Assembly: GCF_026914265.1 (NCBI RefSeq)
Contig: NC_069132.1
Span: 69,330,993 to 69,394,992 of the forward strand
Direction of reading: 5' to 3'
Length of the DNA: 64,000 bases
Source: Mya arenaria
Taxonomy: Eukaryota > Mollusca > Bivalvia > Myida > Myidae
Positions 37,401 to 54,287 of the stretch are shown here, piece by piece. The translations under genes and the position numbers were made by a program. Below the pieces are notes generated by a model, which worked only from the letters and a program-made list of their open reading frames with translations, was not told the DNA's origin and ran no database searches. Within the stretch, counting starts at the first letter, position 1; each line of letters begins with the position of its first letter.

Positions 37401-38356
37401 AAGAAGTTAAAGATGCTCTCTTACTCCCAAATTAGATGAACCACAATTAGCGCAAATGTTTTAATATACCAAAAAAAATAATAATTAATGTCGAAAACAG
37501 TGGTTCTTATGAAAGATACCCAGGTAATTTGGAAGAAAGATGCAGAAAACACGGTACTGAGCCTTGTGAGATGACAGTAAATCACATAAAATCTTTAAAC
37601 ACTCACCCATCTTTTAATATTTTGGCGTTTTCAGCTATTAAATACACGGTAACAATCTTGTTATCTGTTATCAGTATTTAATATTTTCCATAAATGCATT
37701 ATTAAGTAAGTATTTAAAGGTTTATCACTCAAAATATATGTTTGTTATGTATGTGTATTTATTGATTTTGAATAAGAGTGCCACTTTAAAAATTATATAC
37801 CGAATTACCTCTACATATTTAAATGCTACCTATCTACTCATTCCTTTGAATTTGTTTAGAACAAGCAAGACATTTAGGAACTCCCTAGGAAACTACAACA
37901 GCCGGTGTACCATTCAAGTGATGTTAAACTTTCTGTCGTAGTCGCCATGGATAGAGCGGAATTTGAACTCGACTGTCGTGACGTCTTTTTATGATCGTCA
38001 TCCGACGTATTTGTCTGATTTGACGTCACTTTACGCTCGTCACCTGGCAATTTCAACTTAAGTGACGTAATTTGGCTATCGTCATAAGGCGTTATAGACT
38101 TAGTTGACGTTGTTTCACTTTCTTCTTCTGACGTTGTTGACTCCGGTGACGTCACTTTACCGACGTCTTCCGGCATCACCGCATGACCTGACGACATCTT
38201 ACGTTCCACATATGAACTGATTGAGTGACGTGGTGAAAGCTTTGGAGAAGATGTTAGCCGAACTGGCGACCACCTACGAGGCGATGTTTTATATTTCTCA
38301 GACTTTACAAAGTAAGTCATTTTCTTATCCCACGCAGAGCTAAAACTATGAGACAT
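34459..38356 (-). CDS. Three-exon gene, 404-residue protein of unknown function
   Basis: Exons: 37911-38356 (start ATG at 38354-38356), 36130-36270 and 34459-35086 (TAA at 34459-34461). Lengths 446, 141 and 628 nt sum to 1,215 (405 codons) and both junctions keep phase 2. I do not recognise the family. Residues 1-62 are Ser/Pro-rich with several S-P pairs (RRWSPVR, SPRHS). Residues 63-132 are five 14-residue repeats with an acidic pair, then K/Q-x-T-S (GKVTS, SETTS, SQITS, RKVTS, KKTS). Exon 2 and the start of exon 3 are highly charged and helix-prone (EAEREMDRRLNIAKQKH; FSQVTKELRKETKFLLEEME), probably coiled coil. The middle of exon 3 is a Ser/Gly-rich linker with a cysteine cluster (VCRACLF, SSRCKHFPCF). 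A basic C-terminus ends KPVKTVC. There is no signal peptide or membrane segment. Expression is untested. Confidence 0.72.
35244..35582. mobile_element. MITE in intron 2 of the unrecognised gene
   Basis: Inverted ends ATTCGGAACTCCTCGGCCAT and ATGGCCGAGGAGCTCCGAAT, each followed inward by ATCGAAAACAA-type sequence. The interior (gcaaaccgtccatatacatc; 'ttgcag') is shared with 54648-55019, so both are copies of one family. It is non-coding. Confidence 0.85.
36482..36557. mobile_element. 76-bp MITE of the AATCG...CGATT family
   Basis: GCAATCGTAACAACTCGGCC at the left and GGCCGAGATGTTCCGATTGC at the right, with a loop of about 35 bp. The ends match 34401-34457 and 27572-27615. No clear target duplication is visible. 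Confidence 0.8.
36610..37180. repeat. Diverged ~43-bp tandem array copying exon 2 acceptor
   Basis: About a dozen degenerate units shaped like tgtcgccggaaactagaccc plus actggaaataattataaata. The exon 2 acceptor region of the minus-strand gene (cgacgccggaaaccagaccc, actggaaataattatag at 36250-36287) is the same unit. On the minus strand many copies keep TTTCCAG followed by TGGGT. Divergence is high, so this array is old. Confidence 0.8.
37406..37790. mobile_element. Dispersed MITE family A, copy 2
   Basis: Ends are GTTAAAGATGCTCTCTTACT and the complement of TTTAAAGTGGCACTCTTATT. The interior matches the copies at 10147-10470 and 39838-40275 (acagtggttcttatgaaaga; tttccataaatgcattatt). It lies in intron 1 of the unrecognised gene. 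Confidence 0.8.
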
Positions 38357-38718
38357 TTTCAAATGTATTCCTTTTCTATTCTTGAAATCACAGTTTGTCT
38401 CCAGGCTTAACTTATTTAGGCGCTGGTCTAAATGAACAATTACTTATTTGTATCAATAGCGCTAAATTAAACTCCCCGTAGACTGCTAAAACCATTTAAA
38501 GGCACTCACACAATTTATGTCGGTAAAGATTTTTATTAAAAACTTCGTTAAATTTGAGTTATTTCACTTACTTTTATTAACAAACATAATACATAAACTA
38601 GAAGATATTATTTTTGAACGGAATTTTATAAATCAAAGCCTTAAATGAATACAGTTTTAGTAGCGTTAACAATAAAGCTAATATATAAAATAATATTTTT
38701 AAACTTTTATTTCTAAAT

Positions 38719-38742
38719 GTTTCGGCCTTACGCCTTCATCAG
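38719..38742 (-). ncRNA. Hammerhead-ribozyme-like core, possible Penelope-type end
   Basis: On the minus strand the sequence is CTGATGAAGGCG then TAAGGCCGAAAC, containing the CUGAUGA and GAAAC boxes of a hammerhead core with a GGC/GCC stem between. I could not find a convincing stem III or cleavage site. Such cores occur in Penelope-like retroelements and retrozymes, so a decayed element end is the likeliest reading. Confidence 0.35.
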
Positions 38743-39837
38743 TAAATAAATAAACAACCATAGTAAGGAAGTGACGTCAACGTCATGCACTAAAGACTTC
38801 ACGTCGTTTAGCGGTACAACAAATGACTTCAAAGAGTGAAATAAGAATTTGATATTTTCAAATTTAGCCCACTCACGTGCAAATCAAATGTCAACGAGCC
38901 CGTGGTTGGGACATACTTTCAATGACGTCATAACCGAAATGACGTTGCGTTCGAATACTACGGTGCGCTTTTCTGAAAAACTACAAGAATGTGTCATTTT
39001 TAAGTACTATAAAGGCATAAATGAAAAGGTAGCATGTTTGTTTTAGTTTAAGATCGCAATATATTTCACCTTGTGAACACCTAAAGTATATACTTCATTC
39101 ATGGCTATGCCGCTCGTAAAATATAACTTTTGGTGCTTATATGGCTAAATATATTATGATCTCACACTGAAAAAAACATTTACCCCCTATGTCATAAAAA
39201 CATAGTATACTACGTTTGCCTAACTATAAAGCCCTATTTTAAACCTTTGATGATGTTTTATCACTGACACTTGCATTTTGATAACATTTCAAACGAAAAT
39301 AATTATCTCAGTGTCAGGCTTTATTAAACACAAAGCAGCCCCTTTAAACTTCTTGCAGATTGCCAAATTCATTTAAAATATTTATTATTAAAAACAAGTA
39401 CTTAATAACATTTCAAACGAAAATATCTTTTTTTAAATATTAAACACGAAGCAGCCCCTTTAAATGTCTTGAAGACTGCCAAATTCATTTAGAATATCTA
39501 TGTTTACAATCACTCCTGTTAATGTGTGTATCTTATTGTCCAACCCAGAAACCAGAGACATGCAAACAAAGCAGACTTTGATTAGCATTCTGTTTTTTTG
39601 TTCCGTCTGATAGATACCTGATTAAACATCTAGTTGTCTATGATAGCGTTTGGCAATATTTGAATAAAACAATTTACGAGATACAATACATTTTGAATGT
39701 TGTCATTTGCAATACAAGCAGCTCCTTGCAAGATAAGACGGGTTCGTTTCGGGCAGGGAGGACTCAAAATATGTATTTGTGCAGAAACAACTGAACATTT
39801 GCCAGCCACAGTTAAGGTACGCCATCCATTTATTAGT

Positions 39838-40275
39838 ATGCACTTTTACCCGATTAAGATGTACCATAATTTATACAAATGTTTTAATTTACCGATAAGG
39901 ATGTATATATATATATTGCAAACACTGGTTCTTATGAAGCATACCGTGTTTAATTTGAAATAACGGTGCAGAAAACACGCTACTTATACCTTATGAGACG
40001 GTAGTTTATCACTCTAAATCTTTTAGGACTCACCAGTCATTTAATATTTGTGCGAATTCAGCTATTAAATACAAATGTACATTGTTACAATCTTGTTACA
40101 ATATTTTCCATAAATACATTATTTAGTAAGTAGTTAAAGGTTTATCACTCAAAATCAATGTTCGGACGTTTTGACCAGCTACTCGGGACGTTTTGATCAA
40201 AATGGGGACGTTTTGACCTGCGACCGTTTGGTATACATGTGTATATATTGATTTTAAATACGAGTGTCACTTTAA
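39838..40275. mobile_element. Dispersed MITE family A, copy 3
   Basis: Shares GATTAAGATGTACCATAATT, 'actggttcttatgaagcat', 'cagaaaacac' and the GAGTGTCACTTTAA end with copies 1 and 2. It carries an internal addition (about 40153-40226) with three GGGACGTTTTGA-type units not present in the other copies. Confidence 0.75.
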
Positions 40276-41566
40276 TACAAAAAAGCTACTGGGACACTAT
40301 TCAGTATAATTCTTATCCTTATTCTTAGATGCTCAGTGATTCTATCTAGTCTGTTGGTCATTTATAACAGACCAATCGAAATACTCAGATTCTTCTCCCA
40401 AACTTAAGATAGATATAAGTTCGTAATTGAATACTACCTTTGGTAAAGTTTCATTTTAAAGTTACCAAATGATAAGATTGAATGTTGTTCTTTTTTAAAA
40501 AAAATACCGAATATCAGGCCTTTTTTTATCTGCATTATGCTGTTTATATGATAGATTTATAATATTCTTATATACTCATAGTATAATTGATTTATTACTT
40601 CTCTTAAATATATCATATTTGATTAATCATAATTTATTGTTATTTTTGTCAACAGTAAAAATTACATACAATCTACACATACACATACGATCAAATCAAA
40701 CAGAAAGAACAAATGGGTCGGGCTACAAGTTATGACAGCATTAGTTTCAGCCCTTCCCAATCTCGATGTTATTATCTAAAATGCACTAACACATCCTAAT
40801 GACGGATGGCTTACCTTAAATGCATACCTATTATTTATAGTAGTAAAACTAAAAACTAAAATAGTATATAAAAACCCTACAACTGTATAACCCAAGGTTT
40901 GGTATCATGCAGGATCAGTATGTTCACTTATGCCAAAGTAGGACAATCGTTAAAGGTACCATTCACGTCTTTAAAGGGTCAAACTTCAAAAACAATAATT
41001 TCTTTTGAAATGCAAACAGTCAAAATCATGCTTTTACAAAAATCAACATCATCAAACGTTGAAAAACGTTTTACAAATTATGACAGAGACTGCTTTTTCT
41101 CCCACTCCAGATAAGTAGATCCAAGTATTGAGCCATGCTTGCCATTGGGCAAAGATAAAAAAGTACCCGTATGGAACTATTTTTTTATCACTACGCACAA
41201 AAGGGATCCGGTAAAAAAAAACAGTTTTACTTTTTGTTGTTTAACTGAAGTCGGAGAACATGCATCTACCATGGTCCCTCGTGTATGATATATAATCCAA
41301 ACCCTCGCGAAGAGTGTTTAGTGGAAACTCGGTAAACCTCGTTTTCGCCAAAAACACTTCCGCTCAGGTTGGGATGAACTAGCATGGAAGATACTAATAA
41401 TTTCGCCGACTTTAGGCTAAGATGCAAAACATTCTGTTGAAATGAGTATAGAACTGCCAGTTGCTGTTTGTTCATAAAAGTATTTTATTGATTTAGTAAA
41501 ATATCTCAATTTGAACTTCTGAAAATAAAATAAAACGTTTCGAACATATAATATGTGAGAGTCCCT

Positions 41567-41915
41567 TTAAAGCTGCACTCTCACAGATATACCATTTTTA
41601 CATCTTTTTTTTAATTTTTGTCTCAGAAAGAGCAAATTTTTGCATAAATATCTGCAAACCAATGATTTAAGTTTGCTGACAAAAAATCAGATCGTAGATT
41701 TTCATATTTCCGTTCGAAAATTAATAGTTTATGGCTTAAACCGAAAAATGCATAAAACATCATCTTTTTAACTTAAATATAAACATTTGCGATCTAATTT
41801 TTTGTCAGCAGTCTGATATAACTGGTTTCCATGGATTCTCGTAAAAATTGGCTCATTCCATGACTAAATATAAAAAAGTTGTCAAAACGTCCAATCTGTG
41901 AGAGTGCAGCTTTAA
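41567..41915. mobile_element. TTAAAGCTGCACTCTCACAG MITE, copy 1
   Basis: Inverted ends TTAAAGCTGCACTCTCACAG and CTGTGAGAGTGCAGCTTTAA, 349 bp, non-coding. Terminal TTAA on both sides fits a TTAA-targeting element. This family is widespread in bivalves as I recall. Confidence 0.85.
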
Positions 41916-44900
41916 GGGCGTATAGTTATACATTGTTGGTTATATTGAATTTATGTTGATGTCGAGTTAAAGTAATAAATAAAATAATTAATTATAAAAA
42001 CAAATATGTCTAGGAATCAATTTCGTGATATCATTAGACTAAAAATAATAACGCAGTAATATATTAACAATGTTTTCAGAATTAAGATTTGTCGAAAGAT
42101 TGATCGTATTCTTTATAATGCGAAATCAGTCAAGGCAGATAATACCATTACAACATAAACAATATTTTAAGATAAAACAATGAATTAGACGTAAAAAAAA
42201 CCCAAAAGGCGCACGATTAATTTCACCAAGTAATACTTAAGAACCAAAATAAGACGTTTTTTTATATAAGACCTTTTCCATTACAGGTATATATTTATGT
42301 CTGAAAACAATTTCAATAAATTCATTTTTTTTAAATGTCAATTGACTTGAAAATAAATACATGAGATAAGATATGACGAGATATTATGTTATAAGCAAAT
42401 CTAATACTTACAAGTCTCTCCCATTTACTATCTCGAACATCTGGGCAATGTCATAAATTTAACATATTTTAATAGATCCTACTTCTAGAAGTGGTCTTGA
42501 GAAATGAATCGCACAGTCATATACGTAAGATATTATTGCCTAATTCAAAGTGCAATAAATTTTATTAAAGAACGCATTTCGGCTTTATAAAGATTCCCCC
42601 AAACACAAACGTTTGGATATGTCATATTGATATAGATCCTATTTCACTTTCATAATATACAATGCATTTGTCTGACATTTTCATTAATTTTCCTTAATGT
42701 TAAACGTTATAAAACCATTAGATAAGCTCTTCACGGCTCGAAAGTCATACGCCATTATTCTATTCATTCTATGACGCTCGAATTTCATTTCTATAGGCTC
42801 ATAAAAATGTATTCACGAATGAAAAACAATATCGAATGATTGATTAAAATTCGAACCGACATCTCCGATGTCAAGTGTCAATTCGTTAGGGCCGGCAGTT
42901 CATGCGTGTGCACGCTGCCCGCGTCTGTTGCCAGCATCCGTCGTCCACATCCGCATGCGTCCGCGAAAAGAATTCAGAAAATCAAATAACTTCGGATCAT
43001 TATAAAGAATTTTATTACAATAGGTCGCAATTGTACACATACAAATGTTTGCTATGCTCTCATAAAACCGGCTGTATTAATCTGTTTTATTTCAATGTTT
43101 AAAAAAACCCATTGAACAAATATAGATTAAAAGTGTCAGACTTAGTACGTTTTGCGTAATGACAATGCTTTTAATGCATTCTTATGTATCGATGTTTCAT
43201 ATAGTTTTTACTAGTTTGTATTCCTATTTTTCAAGCAAAAGCCAGGCCGCGTATGTGTCCGCCTCAGCTTAAAATCGGTCGAACACACACGTGGACACAT
43301 CAAACAGAACCAAAGAAAAGTATTAATTATTATGATTAACTCATTTGACTTTAACGATCAAAACTAAACAAAACATATGATTCGTGTCCTAGGGTGACAT
43401 AGAACAGCCGTAGGATAACTTGTTAACGTTCGCGTATTGTTTCGATAATTTTCGCGAAACAATTTCGGTAAGATAAATATCATAAGACTAAAAACAGACT
43501 TGAAAGTACCCCGATTTGCCACCTGTTACCTTTTCGGCTGCACAGCTCTAACAGGTAACTTTATGCTAAGCGTATTCCACTTAGTAACAAAATAACTGGC
43601 TCCACCCCATAAAGGTTACTTATTCGTGGAGAAACTACTTAATTGACTCTAACCTATTCTTAAATTCAACAAGTTTTATGTTTCATTTATGCTAGAAAAC
43701 GACTCGTTTAACAAATCCACAGAGAAACATACCGTCGTGATGTCACCTAAAATCATCACAGAATAGCGATTTTTAATAAATAAGCAAGTAGGAAACATAA
43801 ATTTGTAAGAGCGTAAAAATATTAAAATTTATATTTTCACTGTGCACAGTATAAGTAACAGTGATTAAACTATAACAATAACGTGATATTTTACCAAAGA
43901 TCATAACATATTATGACAGTATTTTCTGCAAGTTTTTACCAGATAAAACTCTTGAACATCTGGGCCGGTGTGAATAAAACATCTTAAGTCATTTCCTAGT
44001 AAAGTCATGTTCCCAAGTGAAGTATCTTACTAGTCATATGATAGAGTAACTTAAAATCCAAAACACTTTATTTTTATTTAGTTTTATGTAAGGCAAAAAT
44101 AGTGTGTTAAAACACTTGAACTCCTCTTAAAAGTTAATTATGAGCATCTTAAGATATTGACTAAAGTTAAGAAAATACTTAAGATATTTTATGAGTAGTG
44201 GCCCTATATATGATACTCACAGAACTCTTATGTTGCCGTTTTAATTTTCCATGTATGTTTCATTATTTTTAATGAACTTTTTGTCGTAGTAACTTTAAAA
44301 AGTCCCTTAAAGTATATATAAAGTTATATTAAGAGAGGACACTGCATACCATTCCTGTAAAAGCTTTATTTACACAACTAAGGAATAACACCAGTTTCCG
44401 ATTGCTACTCCGGCCATGTTTTAAATAAAAGTCTTTTTTTGTATACAGTCCTACTGAATACAGAAGCTTGTATTGACATTAAACCATTTCTTTTACCTAA
44501 ATGTTTACACTGCAAACAAAAGTGATATGGCAAACTATTTAAAAATCAACGAGATGCATGATTTACGAAGATACAATTTCGAGTGCTCGGTCTTTGATTT
44601 AGATATGAAAAGAAATAGGTTTCAACCGAACCCCCACAAGACAAAGTACATTACCAGGGCACAGGACATGTTTTTACTAATAAATCTGCATATTGCACAA
44701 GGAAGACCGCTTCGTTCACTTCGCCCTTTTTAATAATTTAATTTAGTATTTTACATAGCATGTTCTAACAACTACTTATATTTTAGTCTTGTGCATAGAA
44801 ATAATATAGAGGATAATTGTTTGTTTCAGTGTAAGATCGTATTATATTTCACCGAGTGAGCACCAAAAATTGGAGTTAAAAGTAATTTAATTACACTTTC

Positions 44901-45483
44901 TAGAAAAACGCACCAATTTGTACGCACACGTAATGTCATTTCGGAAATGTAGTCGTTGAAATTGTGCTCCAGCCCTGTGCGCGCTGACGTTTGATTTGGA
45001 ACTGAGAGTGGGCTAAAATTTCAAAACAATGAAAATATAAAACTGATATTTTTTACTGTTTGAAACATTGAAATATCACTTTTATTTCACTTATTTTTCT
45101 CTATTAAAACAGGGAAGTTTCTGACAAATATATTTCATCGGTTTCATACCTTTATCATTTAAATTAAATTTTGTAACAGTCGTTAACCAAATATTTTGGT
45201 AAATTTCACAAATAGGGCGTGCGTCATTTATAACTAATGTCATGACGCGCACTAATTTATAATCATATTTGGTGTTAAACAGTTCCAAAGAACATCGCTT
45301 TTTATCTATTTAAATCAATTGTTAATTTGCCTTTTGAAAATGTGATAAAACGATCAAACATTAAACTAATTTACATTGACGAGTTGTTCCGCCTGAATCA
45401 TCTTCCATCGGGAATGGAAGAATGGTGTGTGTTTTCCTAACACATGATGGGAAACACTTATTCGGTATGCAATTACTAGCAAT

Positions 45484-47830
45484 TGCAGTTCGGTCATGCC
45501 ACATGCTTATGGTCGCGTACGTTCGGGCATGCCAGATGCTTATGGTCTCGTAAGTTCGGTCATGCCAGATGCTTATGGTTTCGTAAGTTCGGGCATGCCA
45601 GATGCTTATGGTCGCGTAAGTTCGGGCATGCCAGATGCTTATGGGCTCGTAAGTTCGGGCATGCCAGATGCTTATGGTCTCGTAAGTTCGGGCATGCCAG
45701 ATGATTATAGTCTCGTAAGTTCGGACATGCCAGATTTTTATAGTCCTTTAGTCGTGAACATTTCAGATGCTTATGGTCTCGTTAGTTTGGCCATGCCAGA
45801 TGCTTATGGTGCTTTAGTCGTGTAAATGTCAGATGCTTATGGTCTCGTTAGTTTGGCCATGCCAGATGCTTATGGTGCTTTAGTCGTGTACATGTCAGAT
45901 GCTTAATGGGACGTATCAGCTGCTTATGGACTCTAAGTTAGGACATGCCAGATGCTAATGGTCTCTAAGTTTGGGCATGTCAGATGCTTATGGTCTCTAA
46001 GTAAGGACATGTCAAATGCTATGGTCTCTAAGTTTGGGCATGCCAGATGCTTTTGGTCTCTAGGTTAGGACATGCCAGATGCTTTTAGTCTGTAAGTTTG
46101 GGCATGCCAGATGCCTATGGTCTCTAAGTTACGACATGTCACATGCTTATTGGACATGCCAGATGTTTATGGTCTTTAAGTTTAGGTACAAGTCAGATGC
46201 TTATGGACGTTCAGTCTGGGACATGTCAGATTCTTACGGAAGTTCAGTCTGGGTCATGTCAGATGTTTACGGGCGTTCAGTCTGGGACATATCCGATGCT
46301 TATCGACTTTCTGTCTGGGACATGTCATATATTTACGGGCGTTCAGTTTGGGACATGTCAGATGTTTATCGACTTCCAGTCTGAGACATGTCAGATGTTT
46401 ATGGTCGTTCAGTCGGGGACATGTCAGATGCGTATGGACTTTCAGTCGGGGACATGTCAGATGCTTATGGGCGTTCAGTCGGGGATATGCAAGATTATTA
46501 TAACCGATCAGTCTGGGCCATGTTAAATGCTTATCGACATTCAGTCTGAGACATGTCAGATGCTTATGAGCGTTTTGTCTGGAACATGCCAGATGCTTAT
46601 GAGCGTTTAGTCTGGAACATGTCAGATACTTATGGGCGTTCGGTCTGGGACATGTCAGATGCTTATGGTCGTTCAGTCTGGGACATGTCAGATGCTTATG
46701 GACTTTCAGTCTGGAACATGTCAGATGCTTATGGGCGTTCAGTCTGGGACATGTCAGATGCTTATGAGCGTTTAGTCTGGAACATGTCAGATATTTACGG
46801 GCGTTCAGTCGGGGACATTCCAGATGCTTACGGGCGTTTAGTCGGGGACATGTCAGATATTTATGGGCGTTCAGTCTAGGACATCTTAGATGTGTATGGG
46901 CGTTCAGTCTGTGACATGTCCGATGTTTATTGGCGTTCACTCTGTGACATGTCAGATATTTATTGGCGTTCAGTCTAGGACATGTCAGATGTGTATGGGA
47001 GCTCGGTCTGTGACACGTCCGATGTTTATGGGAGTTCGGTCTGGGACATGACGTTTATGGGAGTTCGGTCTGGGACATGTCATATGTTTATGGGCGTTCG
47101 GTCTGGGACATGTCAGATGTTTATGGGCGTTCGATCTGGGACATGTCAGACATTTATGGGAGTTCGGTCTGGGACATGTCAGATATTTATGGGCGTTCGG
47201 TCTGGGACATGTCAGATATTTATGGGCGTTCGGTCTGGGTCATGTCAGATATTTATGGGAGTTCGGTCTGGGACATGTCAGATATTTATGGAAGTTCGGT
47301 CTGGGACATGTCAGACATTTATGGAGGTTCGGTCTGGGACATGTCAGACATTTATGGGGGTTCGGTCTGGGACATGTCAGATGGTTATGGGCGTTCGGTC
47401 TGGGACATATCAGGCGTTTATGGGAGTTCGGTCGGGGAATGTCAAACGTTTATGGGCGTTCAGTCGGGGACATGTCAGACTTTTATGGGCGTTCATTCTG
47501 GGACATGGCGTTTATGGGAGTTCGGTCTGGGACATGTCAGATATTTATGGGAGTTTAGTCTGGGACATGTCAGACATTTATGGGAGTTCGGTCTGGGACA
47601 TGTCAGACGTTTATGGGAGTTCGGTCTGGGACATGCCAGACGCTTATGGGCGTTCAGTCATGGACATGTCTGATATTTATGGGTGTTCAGTCTGCGACAT
47701 GTTATATGCTTATGTTCTCTCAGTCGGTCAATTGTGAGATGTCATTGATCTTTCAGTCGGGAACATGCAAGATGCGGTTGACACTTTGTTTGGGCAGGTG
47801 TTTTATTCTTATGGGTCTTCATTCGTTTGG
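45484..47830. repeat. 33-bp minisatellite array, about 70 units
   Basis: Head-to-tail 33-bp units drift along the array: TCGGGCATGCCAGATGCTTA plus TGGTCTCGTAAGT at the left, and GGGACATGTCAGATATTTAT plus GGGCGTTCGGTCT at the right. Because 33 is a multiple of three, long open frames arise on both strands: a DMSDIYGRSVW repeat on plus, and a CPRLNAHKHLT repeat on minus. They are interrupted by frame breaks and lack start context and splice structure, so I do not call a gene. A 66-bp sub-period (GCCAGA/GTCAGA alternation) is visible around 45960-46140. Confidence 0.95.
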
Positions 47831-48430
47831 TGTTTATCGTTTAACAGTATTGATATGCTAATGGTATTTCGCGCATTTTGGTACATTGAAAAAAAAATCA
47901 GGTATTTCAGTCTAGATTATTATAGGGCAAATTAACTTTAATATTCTTTAGAAAATATTGGTTGGACTTGGTATGAGACTTTCTTTTACGCCCAACATTA
48001 TGGGACTTTTACCTATTATTTACATTTTAATGTAATCACACAATAAATTCTAACTGGGGTGCAAATGCACCAGTCCTTTTCAAAATAGATTCCGGCTCAT
48101 ACAAAATGAGCCCTTTACAATTTTATTGGCTCTTAGTATTTTTGTCGCATAAATAAACTCTGGACGTTACAGCGCAAATATAAAATATATTGTCAATTTT
48201 TATTCGATGACGCACATGTTACAAAACACTAAAATCAGGTGATTCATTTTACATGCAAAAATGAATAAGCGGTAGGGAAGGTTTAAATCACTTTAAGATC
48301 AAACTACAACAAACTCATTTGTAGCGTAAACATGAATAAAATGTCGCAATGCGGTAAAGTACCGGTGTGCGCGAAGCAGACGACAATTTACGCGCGGAGG
48401 ACACATTTAAACTCTGGCTAATGGTTGAAG

Positions 48431-53050
<4,620 letters not shown>

Positions 53051-54230
53051 TTTCATCTCACTCATTTCCACATTTCTACTGACTCTGTGTAAATCATACA
53101 TCGGATCGATTCAGAAGCCAAACAGCTATGCGAAAAAGAAGGAATCATCCAGGGCTTATCAGCAGCAGTTGGAATCATTTTAAGGTTGCAGCACTGTGCA
53201 CTTGTTTTCGTACACATATAAGATATTGCTAAAGGGAGAGTATTTGACTTTGTAACAAGCAGTTTAGTTCTTAGACTATAGATTATATTCTCTTTTTGTT
53301 TTTCCATCATTTTAAGATAGTAATGTAATTATGAATTGGATGAGGTAACAGTGTTTGTGAAGGCTGATGTAAGTTTACCCGACTTCATTTAAGGTTGTCA
53401 TTCGCTCACATTAACTGACTCTCTGCTGTAACGCAGCGCATACAATGCAAGCAGGGAACCAAAAACGCTTACGTTAGACCAAAAAAAAATGTTTCCACGA
53501 ACATCTCCAAAAAATAGTGAAGGTAGGCATACTTTTTTCGATTTTCTTTTTTTTTCGAGAACCGGGATTCTGTACCAAACCGACGTATAGCAGGGTGTAT
53601 CACTATTTTATGAATTTTTAAATATAAAATGGTCAGATTTTAATATGTTCACTCAAATAATGCACTTTTTTTTAGAAAATAATGAAAAAAATCCACACTA
53701 CAGCAAAAACGTGTAGGGAACAGAGGAAAAATAGGGTCGCTGTGGTTAGTTGATAGATTTTTTACCACTTATCCACCACAAACAACCTTAAATTCAGCCT
53801 CAACTGAACTCCGGCAAATTCTAACAAACGGATTAACCTGTTACTTTATATCCTGCATTATAAAAGAAAATACAACATTTATTTCATGCCAAGTTTATGG
53901 CGTCATTTTCATTTTGTAAATATAACCGTTGGTAATAAATTTGTTACGAAAAATGGACCGTTTTTGTCTTCATACAGTGGTCCGGTGTTCAGAACTTGGT
54001 TATAGTTAACAACGTTGTTTACATCATCGTTGTAAACTTTCAACGCTTACTGCCCTGGAAAATTAATGGATAAGCTTATGATTTGCAAGTTGTCTTGTAC
54101 GCTTTTAGGCAACTGTGTTTAATTTGAAAATATAAAAACATCAAATAGTTCACGTTTAAAAGTTAACAATGATTTCGTAAAGCATATTGTTAGCGTTAAC
54201 AAAGTGCTGATAAGCTGCCCAATATTATCC

Positions 54231-54287
54231 TTAGGGTTAACCCTAACCCTAACCCTAACCCTTTCCTTAGGGTTAACCCTAACCCTA
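54231..54287. repeat. Interstitial telomere-like repeat, two inverted blocks
   Basis: TTAGGGTTAACCCTAACCCT continues as CCCTAA units, then after CTTTCC a second TTAGGGTTAACCCTAACCCT. Each block flips from TTAGGG to CCCTAA, so they are head-to-head. About 57 bp in all; TTAGGG is the usual mollusc telomere repeat. Confidence 0.92.

Larger units (their letters stand above)
38357..45483. other. Intergenic region with scattered repeats, no supported gene
   Basis: It contains repeat copies at 39838-40275 and 41567-41915 and a hammerhead-like motif at 38719-38742. The remaining AT-rich sequence has no open frame with recognisable content or good splice structure. The first bases next to 38357 are presumably 5' UTR and promoter of the minus-strand gene; no clear core promoter motif is seen. 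Confidence 0.55.

Noticed and set aside
37930..38180. Several TGACGTCA (CRE-like) sites
   Set aside because: They fall in coding repeats that specify Val-Thr-Ser, which explains the motif without a regulatory role.
46254..46940. 228-codon open frame on the minus strand within the 33-bp array
   Set aside because: It is a by-product of a unit length divisible by three and few stops. There is no gene context, start signal or splice site, and frames on the other strand are equally open.
48421..48423. ATG at 48421 as the calmodulin-like start
   Set aside because: It is out of frame after splicing and stops after five codons; the ATG at 48431 gives the exact family length.
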